Shown piece by piece: positions 12,200-26,000 of a stretch of 64,000 nucleotides of DNA; within the stretch, counting starts at the first letter, position 1, and each line of letters opens with the position of its first letter. The position numbers were made by a program, and so were the translations under genes. The stretch is from contig JAEUWY010000006.1 of the NCBI GenBank assembly GCA_022059125.1, positions 2,294,001 through 2,358,000 of the forward strand, in the 5' to 3' direction. The notes beneath the pieces were generated by a model, which was not told the DNA's origin, searched no databases, and worked only from the letters and a program-made list of their open reading frames with translations. This DNA is from Corynespora cassiicola (Eukaryota; Ascomycota; Dothideomycetes; Pleosporales; Corynesporascaceae).

Positions 12200-14090
12200 A
12201 TAGCTTCAAATATGAAATATATGTATATATATAAATTACCTATAAAATAATAAAATAATAAAATAAAATAAAACATTTATTAAATATTTATTTAGAATTT
12301 AGTTTAAACCCGCTTCTAGCTTAATTACTAATTTTTTTCTATTTTTATTATAAATTAGTACGTTGTTTTTATTTAATTTTTTTAATTTTATTAAAATTTT
12401 TTCTAATCTGTTTATCTACTAAAACTGTTTTACTAAAAAAAATTTAATAAAACTAACAGCTTTTTATATATATTAAACTGTAAAAATAAAGTATTTTTAA
12501 ATTAGCTAGTTTTTAGTTTCTTATTTTATTTTAATAAATATATTACTTACTTTTTTTACTATTAGAGTCTTCTCTGTCTGTATATATTTTTATTTTTTTA
12601 ACTAATATTTTATAAATTTATTAATTACGCTTTATATACGCGTCTAGCTTTTTTATAATAATACTATATTATATATAATTTATTACGCGCTTTTACTTAG
12701 CTAATAAATTTTTTTATTTAATAAATTTATAAAAAGTTTAAAATAGTTTTAAATTTTTTTTAAATAAGTATAGTCTGCGCCTTAATTTTACGGGCGTTAT
12801 ATAATATTTATATTTTTTATACACTTTATTTATTTAGTAATAATTTTAAAATTTATAATTTTATATTAAGTTTTAATAAAACAGTTTTTAAGTTATATAG
12901 AATAAATTTAATATTTCTAAAATTTGTTTTAATATTTTTTACAGTTAAAAACTGTTTAAAAGCTAGTTTAAATATTTAAAAAAAAAAATATTAATAAAGT
13001 ATATACAGTTACGTGCTTAAGCTAAAATTAATATACTATATCTGCGCTTTAACAGCGTAAAACAACTAATATTCAAAAATTATAAAAAATATAATAAATA
13101 TAAAAATATATAAAGGAAAATTTTTTTTTTTTATAAAAATTCTAAAATGTAAGTAATTTATAGCTTTTATAGCTATTAATTATAAACAGCTAGTACGTAT
13201 CTACAGCAATTAGCTTTATATATTTATTAAAATACTTTAACTAGATAAAAGTAAGCTAGTTATTAGTTTAGCTATTAGAGTTTATTTTAAAAACTTAATT
13301 ACGTAGTAGATTTTTAAACTAAATACTAATAAATATACTATTTATAAAAATAATAAAAAATAAAAATAAATAATTTACAGCTTTTACGTTTTAAATAATA
13401 GTAACTTATTTATAGTTTTTTAGTTAAATTTTTTTCTTCTAATTTTTTTAAGTTTATAATAACTATTTACAGCATAATTTTATTTATTATAAAGCTAGTT
13501 TTATTAAAGTTATAGATATTATTATTAATAATTTTCTATTTTTATTTTATTATTCTTACTAAATTAAATTAGTATAAAATAGCTGCAGAATTTTCGCTAA
13601 TAGTTTACTAATAATTATATAAATAGCTTTAGCACGTACAGAGCTTAAAAGTTTACTTAATAAAATTATTTACTTAGTTTTTACTAATAAGTTTACTATT
13701 CCGCGCTTTAAATAGTTTATTTATTATATTTTATACGTGTGTTTTTAAAAGTGCTAAACTTTATATAAACTATTTAAAAATATTTTAAACTATAGCTTTT
13801 TTTTTTTAGTTTTATTAGGCGCTTTAAGTTCGCTTTATAGTTATATTATATATATTTTTAGTAAGTTAGTTACTAAGAGTTTTTTAAAGTATATTATATA
13901 TAGCTGCAGTATAGTTTATACTTTAAATATATTTTATATTAATATTAGAAATAGTAAGCTGTATATTAGCTTTAGTATAAATTTTAGAAGTTTATTATTA
14001 TAAAAGTATTACGCGATATTACTGCGTAGATAACACACAGGTTAAAAATTAGCTACTTACTTAGGTTAGCTATTCGCTTAGAAACTACGT
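12200..14090 (-). mobile_element. pogo-B transposon, degraded copy 1
   Basis: The right end at 14020-14090 carries the pogo-B terminal sequence (GCGTAGATAACACACAGGTT ... TTAGAAACTACGT, then TA). The reverse complement of 12780-14090 matches the pogo-B copy split between 14789-15155 and 24864-26333. The transposase reads on the minus strand. The left boundary is uncertain. Confidence 0.6.
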
Positions 14091-14097
14091 TATGTAG

Positions 14098-14372
14098 TTT
14101 ATAGGTTTATAATAATTAAATAAAAAAATCAAATTATACGCTAGATAAAAACAAATCAGCACTTAATTTTGTATTTTTTTTACCTCTACTTTAAGCTTAT
14201 TTGTAACCTTATAACTCTATTATAAGCTCTAATTTTTTTTATTAATAAAAAGCTTTAATAAATTTCTATTAAATTAATTTTTTTTTATTTTTATAGCTAG
14301 TTTAGTTAGAAAGTTATATTAGTTTAAAAACTGCTATTTTTTCGATTAAACTATTTTAATGTCACCCCTCTG
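14098..14372. repeat. Tc1-type terminal unit, inverted orientation
   Basis: Reverse complement of the about 285-bp unit at 4172-4456; it ends GTCACCCCTCTG followed by TA (14373-14374). It abuts pogo-A sequence on its right and pogo-B on its left. Confidence 0.65.
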
Positions 14373-15170
14373 TATATAATAGAGCTAATTAGTTACTTAC
14401 TAAGCAAGAAGCAGATTATATTAGTATTAAGTAGTTTAATAACTTTATTAAGCGTTAGCTAAATATTTTAGTTTAATTAATTTACTAGCAGAATTACTAG
14501 CAGGTTTTATATAAAAAATTTAAAATTATACGCTTTTAGTTTAAACTGCTGTATTATATTAAAAAAAATATAATATTATTAATAAAAATACGTATAACTT
14601 TAATAAAATAAGTTTTATAATAAATATAATATTAGCTTAATTAGTAGTTATAGTATTAGAAAAACAGAATTAATTTAAAAATACTTAGCTAAATAATTAA
14701 AAATAAATTATAGTAATTTAAAGAATTAACGCGTACGGCTAGATAATTTTTTCTTTTATTATTTTTATAAATAAGTACTATTTTTATAACGTGGTTTCTA
14801 AGCAAATAGCTAACTTAAGTAAATAGCTAACTTTTAACCTGCACGTTATCTGCGCAGCAATATTACGTAATACTTTTATAATAATAAACTTTTAAAATTT
14901 ATACTAAAACTAATATATAATTTACTATTTTTAATATTAATATAAAATATATTTAAAGTTTAAACTACACTACAGCTATATATAATATATTTTAAAAAAC
15001 TTTTAGTAATTAATTTACTAAAAAGTATATATAACGCGACTGTAAAGCGAACTTAAAATATTTAATAAAACTAAAAAAAAACTATAGTTTAAAATATTTT
15101 TAAGTAGTTTATATAAAGTTTAGTATTTTTAAAAGTATATATATAAAATATAGTAACGTAAACTATAAGC

Positions 15171-15389
15171 TGTAAGGCTGTGTCTCATTATAACCTATTA
15201 TAGCCTATTATAGAGTGTTTTAGGTTAGCTTAGTTACAAGCGCGATAGTATATATTTCCGAGTTACTGCAAGCTGTCTTGGCAGCGATTCGTCTCTTTTT
15301 TCTATATAATAATATATAATTAGGTTTTTTTTACCTGTCTATCTGTATTACTGTAACCCTTATACTTTACTTTAGATTTGTATCTGATA
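15171..15389 (+). repeat. 5' LTR of Gypsy1
   Basis: 219 bp, starts TGTAAGGCTGTGTCTC and ends CTGATA. It differs from the 3' LTR almost only by C/T and G/A transitions and is the more mutated copy in its second half. Confidence 0.93.
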
Positions 15390-15559
15390 TTTAAATCGCT
15401 TATTATACAGTACGAGATAAATAGCGTTAAATTATTATAGCTAATAACTATGCGGATCTATAAACTCTACTTAGTATCTCTAAAAGTACTAAAAAAATAA
15501 AAATTAGTACTTTACACTACAGCAGTAGTAGAAAAGGTAGTTAGAGGTAAAAAGACGAC

Positions 15560-16650
15560 TACGAATAACGAAGAGACGATACTAAACTAGCAGAGCCTAG
15601 TAGAGATCGCGAGATTTTATCGTCGCTAGAACTAAAAATAAATACTCTGTTTTAACCTAAAACGCTAAAAACGTTAGAAGAACTACGCTAATAGTTTAAG
15701 AATAAATAATAATAAAGAAAATTATAATAACTATCTAAATTATGCTGTAGATATAAGCAGAGCGATGCGACAGCTTTTAATAAGGCTATAGGCAATATAA
15801 AAATTACTATAATAGCTTATTCTGTACTAGAACGGACGAATCTACTATACTTTAAACTACTTTATTATTATAAAAAGAGAAATAGAGTAGACTATAACCG
15901 ATAGCTCCGCGATAATAAAAACTACTATATAAAAAATCTATAATACTTTAAAGCGGATAAATAAAAAATTTTATTCAGTTTATAATATATAAGTAAGAAT
16001 ATAAAAACCTTTTAGGAGACGTATGCGGTACATATATACTAAAATAATCTATATTAGGCTTCTATATAGCAAAACTTAAAAGAAAAAATGCTAGAGGTAT
16101 TAGGCACAGTAGAGAAACGTAAGTAATCTGCTTATAACTCTATTAAAGCCTGTAAGTAAAGGCCTTTACAGTCTCTAACAGACTTTTTTAATTACTTTTA
16201 GCTTTTATAAGTTAAAATAGAAAAGTTAAACTTCTATAAAATAGTAGTTAAATTTACTGGGGTACTTTTAAAAAAAGTCTAACGTAAATTATAACACCTT
16301 TTCTAATAAAATTATTTAGATTTTTTACAGGTAGAGCAGAAGGCGAACAGAATCTACAGAGATCTGTTGTAAGAGGGTAAGATAAAAAAAAGTTAGAAAG
16401 AAGATAAGCAAGAATCTAGTATACTAACAAGCTTTAATTCTACAGAGTTAAGCCGAAAAAAAAAAGGGCAAAAATAATTTATAACGGGCTAAAATGCTCT
16501 AAAAGCATAAGGAAAAGTCTAAAATAGATATAGTGTGCTATATCTGTAAGGAACAGAGTTATATTACACTCTGTTACCTAAATAAAGCAAAAAAAAAAAC
16601 CTATTTTTCTAATAAAAAGGGAAAAGCTAAAAGCCAGAAAGATTAGACTT
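15560..16650 (+). pseudogene. Gypsy1 gag remnant
   Basis: Degraded capsid/nucleocapsid frame. A CCHC zinc knuckle is visible at about 16536-16574 (CYICKEQ-Y-...-C), its histidine changed to tyrosine as a CAT-to-TAT change would do. In-frame TAA/TAG codons stand where glutamine or tryptophan would be expected. Confidence 0.75.
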
Positions 16651-16675
16651 CTACTTTTTAGCTTATATTAATATA

Positions 16676-19600
16676 ATGCAGGTAAAAAAGTTAGAGAATT
16701 TTAAAAAAATGCTAAATATTAAAAAACTTACGCTACTCTTTTTTAAAGTAGAGATAAAAAGTTCTATAAAGCTAGATACTATAGTAGATAGTAGAGTACA
16801 GTTTAATGTTATTTCAGCAACAGTAGCGAAGAAACAGGATTTAGTTATTTATTCTGTACTAGAAATTATTCTACTATTTTTAAATAAATTAGATTATACT
16901 GTTTATAGATTTATAGTTGCGGAGATACGTATTAAAAACTTAAAAGACAGAGTATAGATTTACAGAATTCTGTTTATAGTTACTAATTTTAAAAAGCTGC
17001 TAATATACTTAGAACTATTTTAGATTAATTAGTTTAATTTAAAGTTGAATTTTCGGAGCCGAAGAATGCTCTTTAAAAGTATTAAAAGCTATAGTAATTT
17101 AGAATATACTAAGGTGGCTATAGAGAACGCAGATTAGTTTAAGAAAATATTTTTAAGTTCTAATACAGACGTTTACGTCTATTTAATTAGTTAACTCTAA
17201 AATACGTTAGCGCCTAAACTAGAGACGTCTGTTCTAAAACTAAAGTACTAAAAATTTAAAAATATAGCTAGACCTAACAAAGCATTAGTGCTATCTATAT
17301 ATAGTAACTAAAATTTTATAATAGAGCTGTAATCTGGCATAAGTCTACTTTACTAACTACTCTATAATATATTAACAGTTAAACTAGAATATCTTTATAA
17401 ATATGTAGAAGAGTATTTCTAAAAAAGATAGATAAGACAGTTAAGGTCTCTAGCTGAGGCACCTATTTTTTTTGCAAAAAAAAAAAAAAAATTTTACAAC
17501 TATGTATTAATTATAGAAGCCTAAATAAGATAATAGTTAAGAACCGGCACCTGTTACTACTTATAGCTAAGTTTTTAGAAAGATTATTAAAAGCAAAATA
17601 GTTTATAAAGCTGGATATCCGGAAAACGTACTATAGAATACGTATCTAGAAGAGTAACGAATAGAAGACGGCCTTTAGAACAAGATATAGTTATTTTAAA
17701 TACTTTATAATGCCTTTTAGCTTAACTAACGCCTCTACTGCTTTTTAATTCTATATTAACCAGGTTCTGGCAGAGCTAGTTAATATAACGTACATTATAT
17801 ACTTAGATAACATTTTAGTCTATTCTAACACAGAAAAAGCTTATATAGATTACGTTAGAGAAGTCTTGGAAAGACTAAGACAGGCTAAGTTATATATAAA
17901 ATTTAGTAAGTGTAAATTCCACATACAACAGGTAGAATATCTAAAATATATAGTGTGTTTAGAAGAGATTAAGGTTAACCTGAAAAGAGTTAAAATAATT
18001 TAAAACTAGCTAATACTAAAAACGGTAAGAGATATTAGAGTATTTATTAGTTTTATAAATTACTATAGGAAGTTTATTGCTAACTTCTCCCGCATTACTT
18101 AACTATTAACTAAAATAACTTAAAAAAAGCTAAACGCGGCTAGAGGCGGCTATACCTAAAAAAAAAAAAAGTGTAAGAGTTAATTTTGATTAAGAAGCAA
18201 AATAAGCTTTTGTACGAATAAAAAATGCTTTTCTTTTAATTTCGATTTTAGCCTATTTTAACTTTTAAAAACTAATAAAAGTTAAAGTAGACGCTTTAGA
18301 AGGCGCGATTTATAGTATTATAAGCCAGAAAAGCCTAAGCTAGAACGGAAAGAACTAATAAAGACCTATCGGGTTTTTTTTAAGAAAAATAGACTAAGCT
18401 AAATATAATTATAATATCTATAATAAGAAATTGCTTGTAATAGATAAGAGTTTGTTCTATTAGTAATACTACTTTTAAAAGACGCTATTTGAGCTTTTTA
18501 CAGACTATAATAACCTTAAATAGTTTATAAAAATAAAAATACTTAACTACTGCTAGATTAGGGTATATAAAAAACTTACAGAGTATAATTTTGTTATAAT
18601 TTATTGCTTAGAGAAGCTGAACCCTGCGGACGGCCTATTAAAAAAGCTAGATTATATAAAAGAGGTTTAACAACTATTGCAGAAAGGTAATAAAGCCTAT
18701 ATAAAGCTACTATAAGCTATAATAACCCGGAAATCCTTACAAGACCCCGTAATACTAGTAATAATTATAAGATTATCCGGAGAGTATATAGATAGTACCG
18801 GAATATTTTAGGTGAAATATTAGAGGCTCCCGGGACCCCGCATTAGAAAAAAACCACCTGAAAAAAAAGAAGAAAATAAGAAAAAGAGAATAGAGAGAGA
18901 AAGTTTAAAAAAAGAGGATAGAGATATTTTAATTTTAGATTTTTGCAGTAAAGACAGTGAAAAAAACAAGTAAAAAACTCTTTTAAAAAGAGAAGAGAAA
19001 CAACTTTTTACCTCTATTTTAAAATAACGTTAAACGACTAACTAGTTAAAATTATAACTAAGTACAGATTAGAAGAAGGCTAAAGTATTTTAAAAATACT
19101 ATAATAGTCTAATAGCAGGTTACTTTAGAGTAAAAAAGACGCTAGAGAAAATTAGACGTAAGTACTATTAGAAAGAGATTAGAAAAAACGTAGAGGCGTA
19201 CTGCAATAACTGTTTAAAGTATAAAAAATTAGTTGTAGCTAGATACTGCTTTTATAACTTATTAAATTTTTTTCTAGCTTTTAATAGGCTGTAGTCAGAC
19301 GTTACGATAGACTTTATTACTGAACTTTCTCTATTAAAATACTTTAGCTAAGTATACGACTTAATACTAATAGTAGTAGACTAATTAATAAAGATAGTTT
19401 ACTATATACTAGTCTGAGCGAATTAGACTGCTTAAAATCTAGCTTAAGTCTAAATAAAAGAAATAGTCTAACTTTATAGAACTTTAAAAAATATTATTTC
19501 GGATTAAAAACCCTTAATAAATTTTAAGTATTAGAATAGTTTTTATTACTACTTAGGCACTCTAAAAGTTTTATTTTTTGTTTATTATTCTGAGATAGAT

Positions 19601-20340
19601 AAATAAACGGAGAGACAGAATTAGACTCTAGAACAGTATTTTAGATGCTATTATTGTCTAGAATAGAACGACTAGGTAATTTAGTTGCTAATTACAGAAT
19701 TTATGTATAATAACAGCGTACACGTAACTACTACAACTATACTATTTTAAGTATACTATAGAGCGGACCTAAAGGCGTCAGACTGGCCTGGAATACCTTT
19801 AAGTAGCAGAGAATTATACTTAGAAAATAATTTAGTAGTAAAAGTACTTGTTTTACAGACAGAATATCGCTAGAAAATTAAAGTAGTAAATAAGTACTAA
19901 AAAAAGTACTCCGATAAGAAGAGAAAGTATATTTTTTTAGTAATAGAGGATAAGGTGCTTGTATTAAACAGGTATATACACTTAACAAAGCCGAAAAAAA
20001 AGCTAAATTAGAAATATATAGAACTAGAAACTATTATAGCCTAGATTAGGCCAGATATATATAAAGTAAATCTACCTAGACTACAAGGCATCCACCCAGT
20101 TTTCTATATATTATTACTAGAAAAATATACTAAAAAAAAGATAATATAATTCTAAAGCGAACTACTAGTAAACACATTACGCATAATAGGCGATAATATC
20201 TATTTTATTAAAAAGATACTAGATCGGAGAGAATTTTTAGTCAGTACTTAGAAATATTTAGTAAAATAGAAAGATTACTTTAAAAAAAAGAATTTTTAGA
20301 AATCTGAACTAAATATAAGTACTAGCGCGATTAATAACTT
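16676..20340 (+). pseudogene. Gypsy1 pol remnant (protease, RT, RNase H, integrase, chromodomain)
   Basis: Domains in order: aspartic protease near 16770-16830 (VDSRVQFNVIS where DSGAQ is usual); reverse transcriptase about 17540-18000 with KLDIRKTYYRIRI and MPFSLTNAS, and the active site mutated to YLDN near 17800; RNase H about 18220-18600; integrase about 19080-19760 with VTIDFITEL, a second core aspartate in ISD, and TERQN-TLEQY; then LPRLQGIHPVFY and a chromodomain at about 20205-20310 (ILDRREFLVST-KYLVK). Many glutamine and tryptophan positions read as stops, so no functional protein can be made from it. Confidence 0.85.
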
Positions 20341-22790
20341 CTAAAAATAAAAAGGTATTTAGAGCCGACGAACAAAAGAGAGCAAATAAACTACTTTACG
20401 CTATAAAGCTCTATTATAGCTTATAATAAATTAAAATACCTAGAAAAAAGCCAGACAACTTTTAAGTAAGCTAGTATCCGAAGATTTAGCTGAAAAAAAG
20501 GGATAAGAAATATAGCTACCTTCACCTTATATTTTTTTCCTAAAAAATATGTTAGGTTTTTTATATAAAAAGGTGTTTAATAGCGCTATAATTCTAAGAA
20601 AATATAGAATTAAAAACTATACAAAGAGGTTAAAAAAACTTATAGAGATGTTACTAGCCTATTATAGCCTAAATTAACTTATAAAGGACCAAAGAACATT
20701 ATAATAAGGTATAAAGAAAAATATTAGAGTAAGAGAACTTATATTATAAAGAACTACTTAAAGATTAGGTAGAAAGCTACTGAAGACCCCGGGTATCACC
20801 TATATACTCTAGAAGAAACTATAACGCTAAAAAAGGAGCTAAAAAAAACCAACTTAGACTTTTCTACGCTATAATATCCTATAAAGGCCTGTATTAATTT
20901 ATACTACTATATATTAACTAAGCACAGGCCGCAGTAAGGGGCTCGATCTGTCTTTAGAGCTTTTTAATTTTTTTTATAAAAGTACTTTTTTTGTTTTTTA
21001 GAGCACGCGCACGTTCAGCCTTAAAATTAATAATTTAGACCTCTAACTTTTTTTTCTTCTAGGTAGCTATAGCAGCTAGACTAAAGGCAGCTTTACTACT
21101 ACAACTCTAGAAGAAAACGTTAGTATAGACTATTATAGCGTATAATAGGCTATTTTACCTTTTTCTTAGGCGTATTACTATTTTTCTAATTAGTTTTAAC
21201 TTAGGCGGATATAAAGACCTTAAAAGTATATTTTTTAGCTTCTATTTTAGCAGCGACGCTCTTAGAGTCTTATTTATGCCTACTAAAACGCATTTTAGAC
21301 TGCAGAGTATTATTAGCAGAAACTACACTATTATATAGTATTAAATAGATATTATAGGGGATAAACTTTTTATAAGGTGTTAGAATAGCCTAAAATGCTT
21401 TAAAATAAGGAATTTTAAAGAAATTACTGTAAAAAACGCTTAAAAAGCGTTTTATAAATACGGGTTAACTTAAACTGCTAAATTTCTATCTCTACAGTAT
21501 TAAAGTAGACTTTTTTATAATAAGCTTTCTAAGTAACTGCTCCGGCGTTATTAAAAACTGCAGTAACTTAGACTATATAGTAACCGCAGCGGATTTTAAG
21601 CAGAAAGTTATAAATTATATTATATTTGTTATAAAGGGCTTTAGGCACTTGAAAATAGATTAAAAAGCCCTATAATAGCTAAGAATAGTCTAAAATAGCT
21701 ATAAAAAGGACAGAAACTTACCGCACAACACTTCTAGTTACTAATAAAATATCTAAAATACTGCTTAAACGGCAATGCCTTACTTTTCTCTGTTTTAACT
21801 AACTATTTTTTATAGAAGTTTTTAGTAAATTTATTAGAGACAGAACACAGGCAACTAACCTGCCCGAGAAATTAATACTTTTTTTTACTAAAGAAAAAAA
21901 TGTAACAGGTATAAACGTAATAAATAAACCTGCTATTATTTAGAATGTTGTTTCTAACTTTAGTAGAGTTTATAATAAGCGATAATAAAGTAAAATAAGT
22001 TGCTAGAGAGCAGAAAAGTTTAAAATAGTCTAATTATTACGTATACGGTTCCTAAACTAGTCAGTTAGAACTATAATATAATAAAATAGAATATTATAAG
22101 ATATTATAGGGCATTACAAACTGTAATACTTTATAATATTTTATAATAGAGAGTATAATAGAGTGCGGTACTCTATAATACTCTAAAATAGAGAGTATAA
22201 GAAAATCTTAAAAAACTTACTGAATTAAGAGTAGAAAGTAAAAAAAAAGAAGACTAAGAGCCAGAAAGTATTAAAAAAACTTTTTATATATTTTTAGAGA
22301 GTACTTTTACTTTTTTTCCGTCAGAACTCCTTTACCGCAACTTTTCTTAACATTCTACTTTTTTACTTTTACTTCTCTCTTTAAAGTAAAATAACTTTAA
22401 TTTAATTCTAAAAAAGGAAAACTAGTTACACTTATATCTACTATAGTCTATAGTAGCCTACTAAAAAATAGAGTGTTAAATTTTAACTTTTATAGTAGAC
22501 AGAAAAGACCGCTGTAGACTATAGTAAACTCTAATAAGTTAAATTAACAGATTTTGACTACTAAATTAAATAACTAAAATTACTGTACTTTATTATAGAC
22601 AGTAATAAAACAGAATATTTAAACTAGATATAATTTTTAAACTATAAAGTTGTTATATTCTGCTATAAACTGCTAGAAATCTAAAAGTGCAAACCGTACT
22701 TTTTAAATAGAGACTAGAGTATAAAATAGATGTCTATAATTACTATTTCTTTTATTTACAGGCATAATAGTGTACGAGATCGTATACTAT
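20341..22790 (-). other. Gypsy1 3' internal region with degraded antisense reading frame
   Basis: About 2.4 kb lie between the chromodomain and the 3' LTR, far longer than a normal untranslated region. On the minus strand, near 21000-21320, a lysine-rich frame is interrupted only at TAA/TAG codons explainable as former CAA/CAG (for example SKMRFSRHK, then AAKIEAKKYTFKVFISA). This suggests that an extra antisense gene was once carried by the element. The family is not recognised. Alternatively it is non-coding with chance open stretches. Confidence 0.4.
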
Positions 22791-22805
22791 TAAGAAAAAA
22801 AGTAA

Positions 22806-23024
22806 TATAAAGCTGTGTCTTATTATAACCTATTATAGCTTATTATAAGGTGTTTTAAGTTAGCTTAGTTACAAGCGTAATAGTATATATTTCTAAGTTG
22901 CTGTAAGCTGTCTTGGCAGCGATTTATCTCTCTTTTCCACACGACAATATACAATTAGGTTCTTTTCACCTGTCTATCCGTATTGCTGTAACTCTTACAC
23001 TCTACTTCAGGTTCGTGCCTGATA
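22806..23024 (+). repeat. 3' LTR of Gypsy1
   Basis: 219 bp, ends GTGCCTGATA before TAAGC. Its second half (from about 22955) keeps many CA and TG dinucleotides, unlike the 5' LTR. Confidence 0.93.
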
Positions 23025-26000
23025 TAAGCGAGCGAGCTACATAAGCGAGCGAGCTACTTTCTAACTGCTCTAACGCAGACTATCTATACTTATAATACTA
23101 TAACTAAAAAAAGTCTAATTAGCTTATAAAAAGGCCTTAGTAACTCTAACTTTTTTAGCTATTAAAAATAATTTAATTTAAAATATATAATAAGCTATTT
23201 TAGTATATAATACTCTGCGTATAATAGTTTATTATTAATATACTAGACGATCTACGTGATATAATTACTAGCCTAACTTAAAACAGCTAACTAAACTTAA
23301 AAAAAATATAATTATTACTTATATTTTTAAGCTAAATTTATAAAAATTCGTACCTACACTAATTACTATATATAATATAGCTAATTAATTATTTATAGCG
23401 CGAGATGCGGACTATATTAATATTAACTAATTTAGTAACTTTATTAAGCCTTAGCTAAATTTTTAAGTTTAATTAATTTACTAGTAAAATCGCTAGCGCG
23501 TTTTTTACAAAAATTCTAAAATTATTAGCTTTTAGTTTAAGTTACTATATTATATAAAAAAAAATATAGTATTATTAATAAAAATGTATATAATTTTAAT
23601 AAGATAGGCTTTATAATAAGTGTAATTTTAGCTTAATTAGTAGTTATGGTTTTAGAAAAACAGAATTAACTTAAAAATATTTAGCTAAATAATTATAAAT
23701 AAGTTATAATAATTTAAAAAATTAACGCGTGCAGTTAAATAATTTTTTTTTTATTATTTTTACAGGTAAGTACTATTTTTCTCTGTAGTATAAAAGTAAT
23801 AATATTTTATTTAGTTAGTATATATTATTTAGCAAAACAGGCTAGATAATAAATAGGCTAAAAATATATTAATTAAAGTATTTTAACGTTTATACGCAGA
23901 GCCGTATAGTAAAAATATACTAATTACTTATTATTAATAGTTATAAAAGCTATAATTTTTTAGTATTTTAGAACCTCTATAAAATAAGTAAAATTATTAC
24001 TTTTTATATATTTTTATATTTATTATTTTTTTTTAGCTTTTTAATATAGAGTATTTCTCGCCTTTAAAGCGGGTGTATAGTAATAAAATTTTTAGCCTAG
24101 TACGTAATTATATTAACTATATTAATAAAACTATTTTTCTACCAGCTTTTAAAAAAGCTTTTAAATAATTATTTATAAAAGCTAATATACGCGCGAGCTT
24201 TTAAAAAATAAAAATAGTATTATATAATTTAAAAGTAGTATTATTAAAGTTTAATATAAAGCTACGTACGTCTACGCTAGCTATTTTTAAAACTATTTTA
24301 TAAAAAGTTAAAATACTAAGTAACGAGTATAAGCTAAAAGCTTAGTTAATATTAATTTAAAATAAAATTAAAAAATATAAAAGCTTATTACTAGTTTTAA
24401 TTATTAAAGCTTTTATTTAGTTTTATAAAAGTGCTGTAATACTAATTTATAAAGTTATATTACTTTATATACAGATTAAAATTTTTAAAAAAGCTAATAA
24501 AGCTGCTACGCAGCGTATAAAGTAAAAAAAAAAAAAATTTAGTATAAAAAAACTTTAATAAAAGGTAAAAAAGCTAAAATTATAGCTTAAAAGAACGTTA
24601 AAAAGTAATTAAATAAAAAAAAGTATAAAAAAGTAGCTTATTTTAGTAGCAGCTGGTAGTTAAAAGCGCGCTGTACGCGCTATAAAAAGTAAAAATATAA
24701 TTTTTATATATATAAAATAATAGTATAGCTACTATAGTTACTTTTTATATTAAATTATTACAGTATTTTTTTAAAATAGTTAATTAGGTAGTTGCGCACG
24801 CGTTAAAGCAGTTAAAAAATAGCTCGCTTACTTGTGTGGCTCGCTCGCTTATAGTTTATATTAAATAAACTACTTAAAATATAAAATAGTAAATTTATTA
24901 ATAAAAACTAAGTAAATAACTTTATTAAGTAAATTTTTAAGCTCCGTACGCGCTAAAACTATTTATATAATTATTAGTAAACTATTTATAAAAATTTTAT
25001 AGCTATTCTGTGCTAGTTTAATTTAATAAAAATAATAAAATAGAAATAAAAAATTATTAATAACGACATTAATAACTTTAATAAAACTAGTTTTATAATA
25101 AATAAAATTATACTATAAATAGTTGTTATAAGCTTAAAAAAATTAAAAAAAAAATTTAGCTAAAAAACTATAAATAAATTATTATTATTTAAAGCGTAAA
25201 AGCTGCAGATCGCCTGCTTTTATTTTTTATTATTTTTATAAATAATATATTTATTAATATTTAATTTAAAAATCTACTACGCGATTAGATTTTTATAATA
25301 AACTCTAATAGCTAAACTAATAATTAGCTTACTTTTACTTAATTAAAATATTTTAATAAATATATAAAGCTAATTGCTGTAGATACGTACTAACTGTTTA
25401 TAATTAATAGCTATAAAAACTATAAATTACTTATATTCTAAAGTCTTTATAAAATATATATATATATATATATTTATATACTTTTATATTTATTATAATT
25501 TTTATAATTTTTAAATATTAGCTGTTTTGCGCTGTTAAAACGCAAATATAATATATAAATTTTAGTTTTAGTATATAACTATATATACTTTATTAGTAAA
25601 AAAACTTTTTTTTAAGTATTTAAACTAGCTTTTAAACAGTTTTTAACTGTAAAAAATATTAAAATAAATTTTAAAAGTACTAAGTTTATTTTACATAACT
25701 TAAAAACTGTTTTATTAAAGTTTAATATAAAGTTATAAACTCTAAAATTATTACTAAGTAAATAAAATATATAAAAAATATAAATATTATATAACGCCCG
25801 TAAAATTAAGGCGCAGACTATACTTATTTAAAGAAAATTTAAAACTATTTTAAACTTTTTATAAATTTATTAAATAAAAAAATTTATTAGCTAAGTAAAA
25901 GCGCGTAATAAATTATATATAATATAGTATTATTATAAAAAAGCTAGACGCGTATATAAAGCGTAATTAATAAATTTATAAAATATTAGTTAAAAAAATA

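Larger units (their letters stand above)
15171..23024 (+). mobile_element. complete Gypsy LTR retrotransposon (Gypsy1), RIP-inactivated
   Basis: 7,854 bp with two 219-bp LTRs (15171-15389 and 22806-23024) and a TAAGC target duplication (15166-15170 and 23025-23029) inside the terminal repeat of a pogo-A element. LTRs begin TG (TA in the 3' copy) and end ATA where CA is expected, consistent with RIP. A purine-rich tract (AAGAAAAAAAGTAA, about 22792-22805) precedes the 3' LTR. Order is gag, protease, reverse transcriptase, RNase H, integrase, chromodomain: a chromovirus-type Gypsy. Confidence 0.93.
15156..24861 (+). mobile_element. pogo-A copy P3, interrupted by Gypsy1
   Basis: The left terminus ACGTAAACTATAAGC (15156-15170) is separated from the rest of the element (23025-24861) by an LTR retrotransposon. 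TA target duplications lie at 15154-15155 and 24862-24863. Without the insertion and one copy of its 5-bp duplication the element is about 1,847 bp, matching the other full copies. Confidence 0.85.
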
